Of a stretch of DNA of 64,000 nt, positions 1-11,273 are shown piece after piece. The DNA lies in assembly GCA_025200525.1 (NCBI GenBank), contig CM045761.1, forward strand, positions 97,440,182-97,504,181. The letters are read 5' to 3'. Every line of letters begins with the position of its first letter. Position 1 is the stretch's first letter. Under the pieces are notes generated by a model. That model worked only from the letters and a program-made list of their open reading frames with translations. It was not told the origin of the DNA and searched no databases. Source of the stretch: Camellia lanceoleosa (Eukaryota > Streptophyta > Magnoliopsida > Ericales > Theaceae). Made by a program: the position numbers and the translations under genes.

Positions 1-316
1 GTATTACATATTTTACGGCGCGCAATCAGTGTCGTTATTTGTCTCACCAATTAATGGCATGCAAAAGTAGTCGTAGAAAAAGTAACGGCACACAAAATCT
101 GCCGTTAAATAGTTTTTAATGGCGTACTATAGCATGTTGTAGAAAAAGTAACGACGCACAAAATTTGTTGTTAAATAGTTTTCAACGGTGTACAAAGCAT
201 GTCGTTGAAAGTGAATGGCTTTCCATGACTGGTCATAATATGACGCGTGCTGTACGTCGTAGAAAGGTTTTTACGGCATGCATTGTGCGTCATAAAAATT
301 CTTTTTTGTTGTAGTG
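1..316. mobile_element. Terminal part of a CACTA (En/Spm-type) DNA transposon
   Basis: The segment ends with TTGTTGTAGTG, the reverse complement of the classic CACTA terminus CACTACAACAA. Upstream lie subterminal repeats rich in 'acggc', 'gccgttaaa' and 'gtagaaaaagtaac', the usual transposase-binding layout of CACTA ends. The other end is outside the window, so the 3-bp TSD (would be GGA at 317-319) cannot be checked. No coding sequence is visible. Confidence 0.7.
75..194. repeat. Subterminal repeats of the CACTA end
   Basis: Two imperfect direct copies, about 75-128 and 139-194, each run from 'gtagaaaaagtaacg' through 'aaatagtttt' to 'gtac', with a period of about 65 bp. They are diverged but easily aligned by eye. 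Shorter matches continue toward the terminus at 316. Confidence 0.6.
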
Positions 317-540
317 GGACGTTACTTATTTGGTGCAAAACAAACCAAACACTCATAAAACATTTATAGGTAAAGAAGATTTGTGTTAGAGAACCATTTG
401 AAAAGTTATTTAGTTAAAGTATTTTAATTTGGGAGACTTATTTATAAGTTATTTTTCAGACACTTATGATAAACTAAGTCCTATGTAATTTCTTATAGAG
501 TCTTAAGTCTTATTTAGATAGGAATGTATTCCACAAGATC

Positions 541-670
541 CTACATAAACGTAACGTGACGTGACATGACAATTACATAAACGTAACGTAACGTAACGTG
601 ACACCTATATAAACGTAACGTAACGAGACACCTACATAAACGTAACGTAACGTGTCACGTTACATTTCGC
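541..670. repeat. Left subterminal array of the MULE
   Basis: Direct copies of 'acgtaacgtaacgtgacacc' plus 'tatataa' or 'tacataa' spacers, about four irregular units. The same words appear in inverted orientation at 3558-3870, so the pair forms long imperfect terminal inverted repeats. Confidence 0.65.
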
Positions 671-778
671 AAACTTAATGAGCTTTTATTTTTTTAAATT
701 GAATGTGAAAATGTTGCTGGTTTAGGTTGGTGTCACGTTACGTTTTATATAAATATGATCTATGGTAACATTCAATTT

Positions 779-3517
779 TGTGACGCCCCAAAAATTGAGA
801 ACATCAGATAATATATTAACCATTAAATATAGGGTTTATCTAAGGTTACAAGAGTAGGAAACGTCACTAATGAGTCATTTGGCTAATAACCAAGCAAGAT
901 CCCAAGAAGGTCGGATGAGTCAAAATAGCCTCCCTTCTAAGTCCAATCACCTTAGATAGCAAAGCTACTTTTTTGACAGATCTTGACAGGGTATTAACAC
1001 AAGGCCTACATGAGTTAACGGAGTATAAGGATAGGTTACAAATGTTATATATATATAAATTACAAAAAATTATGTCTTAAATACAACATGGGATCTATCA
1101 CTTACAATTTCAAAACACGTTTAACATAACTAGTTCCTAACTCTCATAGGATAGCCATACGTCCTCAAATACTTTAGCTTTGCCTTTGACTAGCCTAATA
1201 GTCTTCAATACTTGGCATGAAACACCGTGAGCTTTGAATGCCCAGTAAATGCACACACACCCCGTTCCTTTTTCCCAATTCAATACACCATCACATTTAT
1301 GGCAATTAAGTAGTGAAGCATGATATTCAAGTCAATAACAACAATTTCAATAATAGAGAAAATGAGCATGTCATTCAAATAGATAACGAGGTTATAATGT
1401 TAGTGGTTAGTATTCTAGAAATCCCCCAAAGATATTTCATCCTCCCAATCACAAGAATTGGACACCGGACTATTCGGAACTCCCTATTTTGCTGCTTTGT
1501 TGCAGAACTAACCTCGGATGCCTACCAACGGTTATATATCGTGTAGCGCCAACCGCAGGGCCTCAAAAGGGACAACGAAAAGAAAAGGTTTTATCTCTTG
1601 AATCCAACCTTATCCTTCCAAAAAAGTTTTATCTTCTTGAATGTCCCATCCGGACCCAACCTTATCTCACCAATCAAACCATCGCAAAGAGTCTGAATAC
1701 GTCCGTTCCATTCCAGGGTTTACGCGACAACTGCTTTCGCAAGACTTAAACTTCAATTAGAGAGCACATCCCATCAATCCATACATAACACATTATCATC
1801 TCTTCATTATTCAAGTGATCGAAAACCCAATACCATCCCAATTAAGTTTTCCGTTTGGATCAATGTTTTAAGTCAAGTTAGAACAAACTCAACAAGATAG
1901 TAATATTTACATAAGCATGAGCATCATTAAAATGAAGAAGATAAGGAACATAACCATAACACATGAAATACCATACTAAGACATGATCATAAACTAATAA
2001 GCATATTCATGTACACAAGAGCAGAAAACACACATGCACAACAAGATTTCCAGATTCAATACCATTGAAAGATTAAAATCAAAAGGGCTATTTTAGATTT
2101 TTACCAAGCTCGGCCTCTCTATGGTTCGTAGAGAATTTAATGTAGTTTTCAGAATATGTTTCGAAAATGTGATAGCTTTTCTAGATTTTTAGTTATTTAA
2201 GAAATGTTCCAGTGCTGTCTAGATTTGTTGACCATTATGAAAATTGGAGTTTCTCACAAATCGCTCACTCGTTTTCAATAAAACCAATTTTAGTTGAAAG
2301 ATAACTCCTTAAGGAAGATTTTGACATAAAATGAAGGTCCAGAATAATTTTCTACATTTTTCTAGAAATTTTGAAAGTTGGCTGTGAAAACAGATTCTTA
2401 AGGCACAATACCCAAAATAAGAAGATTTGTGAGAAAGGGATCCACTAAGGGAAATTTTTCATTTCTTTTATGATGAAAACATGCTAGATAATATATATTA
2501 AACTTAGAAAATTAGCTTGAAGGTGTGCCTTTGGAAAGTTTGAGAGATTGGTATGAAAAAGATAGTTTTGTACTGAAATGAGGGGAACTACAAGAGAGGT
2601 AGAATCATGGCTCAACTCTTATCATTTTTAACACAAGGAAATTATTAATAACACATCTGAAAACAATGGGTAGATTCCTTAAGAACATGTATTTGAAAAA
2701 GGAAAATAAAAGAGAGAGTTGTGTTGTGGTTTACTTGCTAGGCTTGAACAAGATTGCTCTCCTCTTCCTTCCTCTCCTCCTCAAGACTTCTCTCTTGCTC
2801 TCCTTTCTCTTCCCTAAGCCGAATGTATGTGAGTGTGTGTTGTTTCTGTATGCCATGCTAGGGGGTGGTTGTATTTATAGACAATTTTGGTGTAAAAAGA
2901 CATAAAGGCCCATTAGTTGGAATTGGATTGAAAAGTTTGGATTTACTTGAAGTCTAATGGAATAGGGAGTGATTAGGAAACTTAATCATGTGATTAGACA
3001 ATATTTAGTTGGCCTCTAGTTGGAATGGAACTAGTGTTGGGAACACAACCCTAGATTTAAGGGTACTAGGTACTAGAGCTTTTAGAATGTCATAATTACA
3101 AGTCTTGAAAATATGTCCCTCACATTCTCCTAGGTTGGCCGGCCATGGGGAAGGGAAATGGGGAATTTTTTTATTCAATATATAGGTATCATGGACATAT
3201 TCCCAATTTATATATATAGATCCTCAAATTGATTTGGTGGTACAATAGTATAAAAAGTACATGTACTAGTTTTGGGGCAAATCTTGAAATTAATAAAAAA
3301 AAAATTGAGGACTTGGAATTAAACTTATGTATTGGAGCCTTATTTATGTAGAATTAAATTAAATTAGACTAAGGAACCTAATTCGGCTAGGATATTCCTG
3401 TTTCGATAAAAATTAAAAATGCTAACCGGCAAGATTCGAAACAATTTAAGAAACTAAGGGGGTGTAAGGAAATAATTCAAATGTTAAAGAGAATACATTT
3501 TTTTCAAGGGCTTCACA
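779..3517 (-). mobile_element. Solo LTR nested in the MULE (gypsy-type)
   Basis: The segment starts TGTGACGCCCC and ends GGGCTTCACA, and is flanked by AATTT at 774-778 and 3518-3522, a perfect 5-bp TSD. Removing it joins 'ggtaacattcaattt' to 'cctatatagg', which matches the neighbouring 111-bp repeat units. The minus orientation is inferred from a TATA box on that strand and from the GGGGYGTNACA-type 3' end seen in the G1 and G2 LTRs here. It is 2739 bp with no internal second LTR, primer-binding site or gag/pol, so a solo LTR is the simplest reading. Confidence 0.7.
2871..2880 (-). promoter_or_regulatory. TATA box of the solo LTR
   Basis: On the minus strand the sequence reads CTATAAATAC, followed downstream by a C/T-rich leader-like tract (plus 2755-2815 is pyrimidine-rich). 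The position, about 640 bp from the LTR start, fits a U3/R border. Confidence 0.5.
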
Positions 3518-3519
3518 AA

Positions 3520-3892
3520 TTTCCTATATAGGAAATTGAATATTGTTATAGATCATAGGTGTCACGTTACATTTATGTAGGTGTCACGTTACGTTACGTT
3601 TATGTAGATGTGATCTATGGTAATATTTAATTTCCTATATAGGAAATTGAATGTTGCCATAGATCATAGGTGTCACGTTACGTTTATGTAGGTGTCACGT
3701 TACGTTACGTTTATGTAGATATGATTTATGGTAACATACAATTTCTTATATAAGAAATTGCATGCTACCATAGATCATAAGTGTCACGTTACGTTTATCT
3801 AAGTGTCACGTTACGTATAGGTGTCACGTTACGTTTATATAGGCGTCACGTTACATTACGTTTATATAAATATGATGTATGGTAACATTCAA
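3520..3892. repeat. Tandem repeat, 111-bp unit, three copies
   Basis: Units start at 3520, 3631 and 3742 (the last is about 151 bp with an internal extension), each opening with the palindrome TTCCTATATAGGAA or a variant, followed by 'gatcataggtgtcacgttac' and 'gtttatgtaga'. It forms the right subterminal region of the MULE. The unit's tail also occurs at 730-778, left of the solo LTR. Confidence 0.75.
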
Positions 3893-4819
3893 TTTCTTAT
3901 ATATGATTTTACTACTATTTATGATATTAACAACTAATATTGAGGGTAAATGTGTTAACAAACTTTCTACAGGACTTATGGGAACATAATTTTTTAATAG
4001 GACCATATGTAGTATAAGTCTCCCTAATAGAACTTATAAATAATTTTTCTTTTTAATTTTAAGATATTTAATTTTATTAACTATAAAGAAAACAATTACA
4101 TAATCACCACATTATTTTTATTTTTATTTTTATAATAATAATAGTGAATTTATACACAAAAAAAATTACTAAGAAAGATAATTTATAATTTAGATTGAAC
4201 TTTTATATGGTGAGAAAAATGAAAAAGATTTTCATAAAATTATGAGCCTAAAATTCACAACTATACATGTTATACTATTTTTTTAGTCAACATGATAACA
4301 AAATGGATGTTTGAATTTTCTATTTTTTCAAGAATTATAGAATTTATAAACGACATAAAAACAAATTGAGTGTAAATAATAATTTAAAGCACACGACTCA
4401 CCCATAAAACATGTATAATCAAAGAAAATTAATGTTGTTAGACAACTATTTGAAAAGTTATTTAATTGGAGTATTTTGATTTTAAAATATTTAATTTGAT
4501 TAACCATAAAGAAAGCAATTACATATGTACAGCACTATTTTTATTTTCATAATAATAATAGTGAACCTATTAATTGTAGTTATTTCTTAAAACAGAATTT
4601 ATACCTAAAAAAATTACTGTGAGAAAAATGAAAAGTTTTTCATAAAGTTTTGAGCCTAAAATCCACATTTATATTATTTTTTTATTTGTTATTTTTTCAA
4701 TCAACATGATCAACAAAATGGATATTTGAATTTTTCATTTTTTCAAGAATTATAGAGTTTATACATGACATAAACACAAATTGAATGTAAACAATAATTA
4801 AAAGAAAACCAAACACTCA

Positions 4820-5744
4820 ATGGCGGAGGCAGGAATTTAATGTAGGGGGCACCTTTGATTTTCTTTTAAAATATTTCTCTAACTTTGATTTTCCAACTTT
4901 AATTTTCTTTTGAAATATTTCTCCATGACTATTTTAAAAAATAAAAATTCATAATCAAAATTAAAAACCCCCACAAATCAAAATCTCCAATTTTAATACA
5001 AATCAAAAAATTTAAATTTAGCACAAATCACAACAAATAAAATTTCTAATATACTAATATTATAACAAATGAAAGTCCTTAATTTAAATAACAAATACTA
5101 CAAATTAATATTTGTAATTATAGCACAAATCAAATTCCTAATTTCAGAGAACAAACAACAACAAACCAAAATCTCTACTTTTAATATAAATTACCACCAA
5201 TTAAGATTCATAATTTTAGCATATCAAAATCTCTTATTTTAACATAAATAATAACAAATAAATTTTTTTTACAAATCAAAACTTAACAAACGATAAATTG
5301 ATACTCATAATTTTTATTTAAAAATAAAAAATCATAAATAAAATTACCTGTAGATAATGAAGAAAAGATACTAAAGTTGTAGTGTGTTTCCAAATTTGTC
5401 TTGTGTGATTTTAATCTGATGAATCATAAGTTGATAAATTATAAAGTAACAAAGAGAGATAAAGAAAAAGAAAAAAAACAAGACAGAAAAATGAAAAAAA
5501 ACCTTGCTGCTGTCGTTTTCCATGAATCCAAAAAAAGAAAAAAAAAAGAAGAAAAGTAATTAGGTTGGATTTGTGCCAGTGTGTTTGGGTGTGTATATTA
5601 GTGCTACGCAAAAAAAAAGTGTTTCGATCAAAGTGGGCTGCGTTTATAAGCAAAAAAAGAACACAAAAAAAAATAAAAATAAATAAATAAATTCAAAAAT
5701 CGGGGGCATGTGACCCTCTGGCCCCCACATCCCTCCGCCCCTGC
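4820..5744. mobile_element. Mutator-like element, 925 bp, perfect 9-bp TSD
   Basis: AAACACTCA flanks both sides (4811-4819 and 5745-5753), and the joined flank reproduces the surrounding repeat unit. The ends are related as inverted repeats: left 'atggcggaggcagga', right reverse complement 'gcaggggcggagggatg', both followed by a G-rich stretch. The interior is A-rich and noncoding. Such 'GGCGGAGGCAGGA' ends are common in plant repeats; the 9-bp TSD supports Mutator superfamily. Confidence 0.65.
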
Positions 5745-5905
5745 AAACACTCATAAAACATGTATAGTCAAAGAAGATTAGTGTTGTTAGACAACCATTT
5801 GAAAAGTTATTTAATTGGAGTATTTTGATTTTAATATATTTAATTTGGTTAACCATAAAGAAAGCAATTACATAATCATGACACTATTTTTATTTTTATT
5901 TTTTT

Positions 5906-5906
<1 letters not shown>

Positions 5907-5948
<42 letters not shown>
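5907..5948. repeat. (TAA)n microsatellite
   Basis: Uninterrupted ATA/TAA trinucleotide run of about 13 repeats, an expansion of a shorter 'ataataatagtgaa' present in sister units at 4126-4145 and 4548-4562. Confidence 0.9.
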
Positions 5949-7476
5949 GTGAACCTATATTAATTGTAGTTATTTTTTTAAAACAGAATTTATACCTAAA
6001 AAAATTACTAAGAAGGATAATTTATGGTTTAGATTGAACTTTTATATAGTTAAGAAAAATGAAACAAATTTTCGTAAGAATATGAGCCTAAAATCCACAT
6101 CATAATGTATACATGTTACACGATTTTTATTTATTATTTTTCAATCAACATAATCAACAAAATGAAAATTTGAAATTTTCATTTTTTAAAAAATCATAGA
6201 ATTTATACACCAAAAGCTTCAAATGGTGTATTAAATAAAAACAAGCTGAATGTAAATATTAAATAAAAACAAACCGAACTAGAATATTTACCTTCAAAGA
6301 AGATTGGTGTTATTAGACAATCACTTAAAATGTTATTTGTTCTCAATAGCACAATGTGGTAAAGCAACCTGTAAAAATTATAATAATAATGAACAAAATT
6401 AAACTACAAAAATAAAAAGTAAACCATCACTGAGATGTGCATTTATAAAAAAATAAAAATAAATAAACAGTCACCGGGATGTGCTCTCAAGTTCAAATTC
6501 TGGAAAGATTGCTCAAGAAAAGTGATATTACTCAACAATTATAAAATTTATAGTTTAAAAAAAAAAAAAGCAAAGCAAATAAACAAAAGTTTCTATGATT
6601 GAGAATATAATAAATTCAAGACTTTTAAACAATTAAAGAATTTATAACAAAAAAATAATTAAAAATAAACAAATTCAAAACTCTTAAACAATTATAGAAT
6701 TTATTCCCCCCCAAAAAAAAGAATTTATACCCAAAAAAATAAAAATAAATATAATAAACAATCATTGTAGATATTTAAAACATAAATAGACCTATTAATT
6801 ATAGTTATTTTAAAAAAAAAATAGAATCTATACCTGAAAAATTATTAAGGAGGATATATAATAGTTTAGATTGAACTTTTATATAAATATGAGTTTAAAA
6901 TTCACATCATAATATAGACATGTAATATGATTTATTTATTTATTATTTTTCGGTCAACATAATCAACAAAATGAAAATTTGAAATTTTAATTTTTTCACT
7001 TAATTACAGAATTTATACACCAAAAGCTTGAAATGATACTGAATGTAAATAATAAATAAAAGCAAACCAAACACTCATAGAATACTTACCGCTAAAGAAG
7101 ATTGGTATTGTTAAACAACCACTTAAAAGGTTATTTCTTCTTAATAGCAAAGCAACCTAAAAAAAAAATAAATTATAATGATGATGAAAAAAATTAAATT
7201 GCAAAATAAACAATCACTGACATGTGCTCCAAAGTTCAAATTCTAGAAAGACTGTCCAGAAAAAGTCAGATTGCTTAACAATTACACAATTTATAGTAAA
7301 AAATTATTTAATCCCCGTCAATGGAAGTCGAACATAAAAGACATACTGATGAACTGAACTTACTTGCATTGTGTATTAATGGAATCACAACCGCGAACTT
7401 TAACCTTATCATTAACTGGTTTCCCAGAACAATTCAGCAGATAAATATAAAAGAGATAAAAAAAAGTTAATATAAT

Positions 7477-8094
7477 TAGGGCCGGAGGGTTATTCCATCT
7501 GTGAAAATCGCTCAACTCAAACCGTTGATATCTATTTGGGCGGTTTCGCATAATTGTTAAGGTTAGATGTGGGTTAGAATTTTTCTATTATGCGGATTGT
7601 GTGCAGATCGTGAGTTTTGCCTGCATCCGCACTCATCCTCCCGCATCTGTATACATTTTTTAGTTTATACCTTTTTTGTAAAGTAAATGTGAATTAATTA
7701 ACTGATCCTGACATATGCTTATGGTATATTTCCTTCTGGAAGTAAATTGGATAAATAGATGGTAATTTATTTAGGATAAATCATTTGGAAAATAATGATT
7801 TCATGATAAGAAATATGTGAGTTTATGGGCCAAAATAATCTTTAAAAAATGGAGGGAAAGGTCCCAAAAAGAATATTTAAAAAAGGGAACAAATCAAGCC
7901 TAAAAATAAAATTTTAAAGGAAAAGCCCAATCTGCAAACCCACGCAACCGCCCGCACATCCGCAAATTATATTCGTACAAATTGCAATCCCCCACTATGG
8001 GCAGTTGCGGATTCAATTTTTCTCAAACTATAGACATAGAGGCAGGTTCAAACCACAAACCAAACCATAAAAAATTGATCCGCGAACACCTCTA
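7477..8094. mobile_element. hAT-like non-autonomous element with 8-bp TSD
   Basis: AATATAAT stands at 7469-7476 and 8095-8102. The ends are TAGGGCCGGAGGG on the left and, as reverse complement of the right, TAGAGGTGTTCGCGG; TAGGG-type ends plus an 8-bp TSD are typical of hAT. The 618-bp interior is GC-richer than its surroundings, with inverted 'gcggattgtgtgcag' and 'gcggattcaattttt' words, and is noncoding. Confidence 0.6.
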
Positions 8095-8640
8095 AATATA
8101 ATAAACAATCATTGAGAATATTTGCAACATAAACAAACCTATTAATTGGAGTTATCTTTTTAAAACAGAATTTATACCCAAAAAATTATTAAGAATGATA
8201 ATTTATAGTTTAGATTGAACTGTAAAACAACTAAAGAATTTATAGCAAACAAAATAATAAATAAATTCAAGACACTTAAACAGTTACAGAAATTTTCCAA
8301 AAAACAAAGAATTTATACCACAAAAAATTGATAATATTTAAAACATTATCAAACCTATTAATTCTAGTTAACGTAATTTACACCTAAAAATAGTTTAAAT
8401 TGAAGAATATTTAAAACGTAAACAAAACCCTATCATTCAGCAAATTTTTTATTATTATTTTTTAGATCAGCATGCATTTTGCAAAAGTTTCAATGCCAAA
8501 GAATATAAATTGAAGACTCTTAAACAATTACAAAATTTATATGAAAATAAATAAATGAATAAAAATTTCAATAACTGAAAATATAAAAATTAATGACTAT
8601 TAGATTACTTATCGTGAAAGAGAAATAATAGTCTTGTTTA

Positions 8641-9685
8641 TACTTCTATTGCCATAATTGTATCTAACACTTTTGTTTTGTATATATATATATTTTTATT
8701 GAAAGATAAACCATTGTAAAATGTGAGAAGAAACCAAAAAGTAGAGATAAAGAAACTAAGAAGTTAATTTTTTTTTATTAAATTAGCCAAGTTGATTGAA
8801 AGAATGTTGGTTGGTTGGGCGGGTGGAAACCTGTAGAGAACGTGGTGTGGTTTTTCTTTTTTTCAACTTATTATTATTTTTTTTTTTCTAGAATATGAGA
8901 AATATTATATTAATAAAACAATAACAATACATAAATAAAGACCTCAAAAGTCCATCCCAAGTAAACAAGAGAACAAAAACCAACAACTAAAAAATATCTA
9001 CCAAAAAAATAGTTACGATCTTGAAAAAACCATCAATCTGTTTAAAGATGTGATCTGGAAAGCAAAATCTGTTTAAAAGCACACCGTCCCCGTCAACGTT
9101 GTCCCCGTCGTTGCCGCTTAACCCTGCTATCGCTGCCGCCAGAGAAGAAAGTATACCCACAATGGTATAAGAGAAGGCTTGAGAGAAGATAAAACTATTG
9201 CGGGTGTCGAAAAATAAAAAATTTATGTCCAAATATGAAGAGAAAATTATGAAAACTCTTATTTCAGACATAAAAATTCTACATCTACACTTTAAAATTA
9301 TAAATTTATACTTTAAGAATGTTATACTTTAAAAATATAAAATGAGTTGTCCAAATATTATCGGAGCACCATTGAAATATTGCCAGTAATTGTCTAGAGA
9401 GAGACTTCTCTCTTTAGACCTCTAAATTGTTCTTTCAGTATATCAAAGAGATTGTTGGTTGGGTAGGTGGAAACCTGTAGAGAACGTGATTGGGTGTTTT
9501 TTCTTCTTTTAATCACTTAAATTTTATATGGTTGAAGTTTTACTATATCAAATTTGAGTCTCATTTAATAAAAAAAAAAAAAAAAGAAGATAAACGTCCA
9601 TACAAAAGGTCGTCTTATCTCAATTTTCTTGTAGTGTTATCATAGAATCATCATTCGACTGTTGAAGTAACTCCTGGCTATCTGT
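8641..9685. other. AT-rich noncoding stretch with a local duplication
   Basis: No gene is seen. A segment of about 45 bp around 'gtggaaacctgtagagaacg' occurs at 8807-8850 and again at 9448-9490, with the same T-rich tail after both copies. The DNA between them is A/T-rich with short homopolymers. Confidence 0.5.
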
Positions 9686-9727
9686 TAGCGCCGAGATGCC
9701 TTTGCCTAGCGCCGAGATGCCTTTGGC
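9686..9727. repeat. 21-bp direct repeat, two copies
   Basis: 'tagcgccgagatgccttt' is repeated at 9686-9706 and 9707-9727 with one or two differences. It is a GC-rich island at the edge of the MITE that follows. Confidence 0.7.
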
Positions 9728-9729
9728 AG

Positions 9730-9991
9730 GTGGTGTTTGGGAAGTAAGTGTTTTTTGTTTTTTTTTTATTATTTCTTTTTTACTAAAAGATAAATTAGTT
9801 AAAAAATTAAAAAAAATTAATTCAAACAAAATATCAAATCAAATTTCATAATTATTATTTTTTTTTTTTTTACAAATATCACATCTAACCATAAAAAAAC
9901 TTAACTATCTTTCCAAACACAAATTTTTTTTTTCCAATAATATTTTATAACTAAAAAAACCTATAAAAAAATTTACTTCCCAAATACCCAC
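9730..9991. mobile_element. MITE-like element
   Basis: The ends are inverted: left 'gtggtgtttgggaagtaa', right reverse complement 'gtgggtatttgggaagtaaa'. The interior is A/T-rich and noncoding, 262 bp. 'TGTTTGGGAAGTA' ends are frequent in plant MITEs. I could not fix a TSD. Confidence 0.55.
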
Positions 9992-10352
9992 TTTGAATAC
10001 AAATGGCAAGTATTAAAATTTGGACAAAAGTGAAAAAAAAAATAATAAAAAATTTAAAAACTCCTGTAAATAAAAGAATATTCCCTTAAAATGAGAAAAA
10101 GATCATACGGCCTGCCATTTTAATTTATTAAAGTATAATTTATCATTTAAAAAATAAGAAATTACGATGAGCATTGAAGTGGGCTGACTGTGAGATGGGC
10201 CCAAATGTGAAATTGTGATGAGCCTTGAGGTGGGCCCTGACTGTCATATCTTTACGTTACACACACCACCAGTGCCGTGGTCTGCTGCTCTTTCCTTTTT
10301 CAATGGAAAGACTGCAGTGCACATTCTTTCGAAAGATGTATACGTACGAATT
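9992..10352. other. Noncoding stretch
   Basis: It contains a diverged local duplication of 'gatgagcattgaagtgggc' and 'gatgagccttgaggtgggc' (10166-10240). No gene or transposon end is recognised. Confidence 0.4.
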
Positions 10353-10722
10353 GGGGTTGGGGATGCTGCTCGTGTGTTGTGCGGCCAAATAGATTTATTT
10401 TGTGATCTATTTTAATAATTTAAATTATTTATATTTTAAAATATATTAAGTAAAATATGTTTATAAAAAATTAAATTAATCGAATATCATTTACCTATTC
10501 ATCCACACACATTTATATTTATTTTAATATTTTAAATCATAATTATTATTTATTTTTTAAGATATAAATATGAGTGGATGAATAGGCAAATGATATATCC
10601 GATTAACTTAATTTTTTATAAACATATTCTACTTTATATATTTTAAAATATAAATGGTTCGAATTATCAAAATTGACCTATTTGGCCGCACAGCACGCGC
10701 AGCATCATCATCTCCAACTCCC
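10353..10722. mobile_element. Large foldback (inverted-repeat) MITE
   Basis: Two arms of about 165-170 bp (10353-10520 and 10555-10722) are near-perfect reverse complements, e.g. 'gcggccaaatag' at 10381 against 'ctatttggccgc' at 10678, and 'cctattcatccac' against 'gtggatgaatagg'. Only about 35 bp of loop separates them. The flanks also share 'tgtata'. A transcript would fold into one long hairpin. No coding content. Confidence 0.75.
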
Positions 10723-10790
10723 TATACATATGTATTTTATAATTTTTTTTAAAAAAAACATAATTTTAATTTTTTAAATTATAATTAAAG

Positions 10791-10929
10791 CCTTGTTTGG
10801 GGTGTACTAATAAGTACACACTTTTTATTTTTTTATTTTTTTTTTCATCACATCACCTCTCTACTTTTCTGCACATCTTTTCATAAAAAGTCAAAAAGTA
10901 CACTTATTTAGATCATCACAAATAACCCC
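10791..10929. mobile_element. Small MITE-like element
   Basis: Left 'ccttgtttggggtgtact' with 'aataagtacac', and right 'aagtacacttattt' followed by 'aataacccc', read as inverted termini around a short T-rich centre. About 139 bp. The TSD is uncertain. Confidence 0.45.
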
Positions 10930-11273
10930 TAAATATAACATGAGGTATAATTAAAAAGTTTATGAGTTATAACTAAATAATGTCACAACTAAAAAAAAAA
11001 ATTAATTATAACTAAAAAAAAAAAAACATAATTAAAGATGTATATGATACATTATTTTTTAAAGAGTATGTATTAAAATTTTCCTTTTGTATTACATCAC
11101 ATTACTATTTTCTATTCTTTTTTTTTTTAATATTTTTTTTTGGGAGAAACCAATACAAAAGATTACAAGACACTAGACGCTTCTAATTGAACCGGAGAAA
11201 GAAGTAAAGAATGAACCTCATCATGTTGATGTTGAAAAGCCATCCAAGCAAGACAACATACAACACAATTTCC
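10930..11273. other. AT-rich noncoding stretch with poly-A and poly-T runs
   Basis: The first part ('tgaggtataatt', 'gagttataacta') resembles, in opposite orientation, 51620-51840, suggesting a shared MITE family. The second part (11110-11273) has long T runs next to 'gggagaaaccaatac', which could be the poly-A end of a LINE read on the minus strand. That reading is weak. Confidence 0.3.

Larger units (their letters stand above)
431..4050. mobile_element. Non-autonomous Mutator-like element (MULE) with 9-bp TSD
   Basis: The repeat-unit copy is interrupted exactly here. TTTTAATTT stands at 422-430 and again at 4051-4059, and removing the insert restores the unit seen uninterrupted at 4460-4510. 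The ends share an inverted TTATTTATAAGTT core (left 'gggagacttatttataag', right reverse complement 'aattatttataagttc'), with 'gggagacttat' present near both ends. Inside are inverted subterminal arrays of 'cgtaacgtgacacc' and a nested solo LTR. No transposase is visible. The 9-bp TSD is the Mutator hallmark; its low complexity is the main caveat. Confidence 0.6.
317..8640. repeat. AT-rich block of at least five degenerate copies of one unit
   Basis: A unit beginning near 'aaaccaaacactcata' and running through 'gttgttagacaacc', 'ttaaccataaagaaagcaat', 'agaatttatacc', 'tttagattgaactttta' and 'caacaaaatg' recurs at about 337-430 plus 4060-4400 (one copy split by an insertion), 4401-4819, 5754-6290, 6290-7080, and 7080-8400 with more decay. 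Copies are 430-800 bp because of indels. No reading frame is conserved between copies, so it looks noncoding. It is the landing site for the elements at 431-4050, 4820-5744 and 7477-8094. The unit's origin (old tandem duplication, or a large TE remnant) is unknown to me. Confidence 0.6.

Noticed and set aside
2666..2905. 79-codon hydrophobic open frame
   Set aside because: It lies in a CT-rich leader of a solo LTR, antisense to the LTR promoter; composition explains the hydrophobic look.
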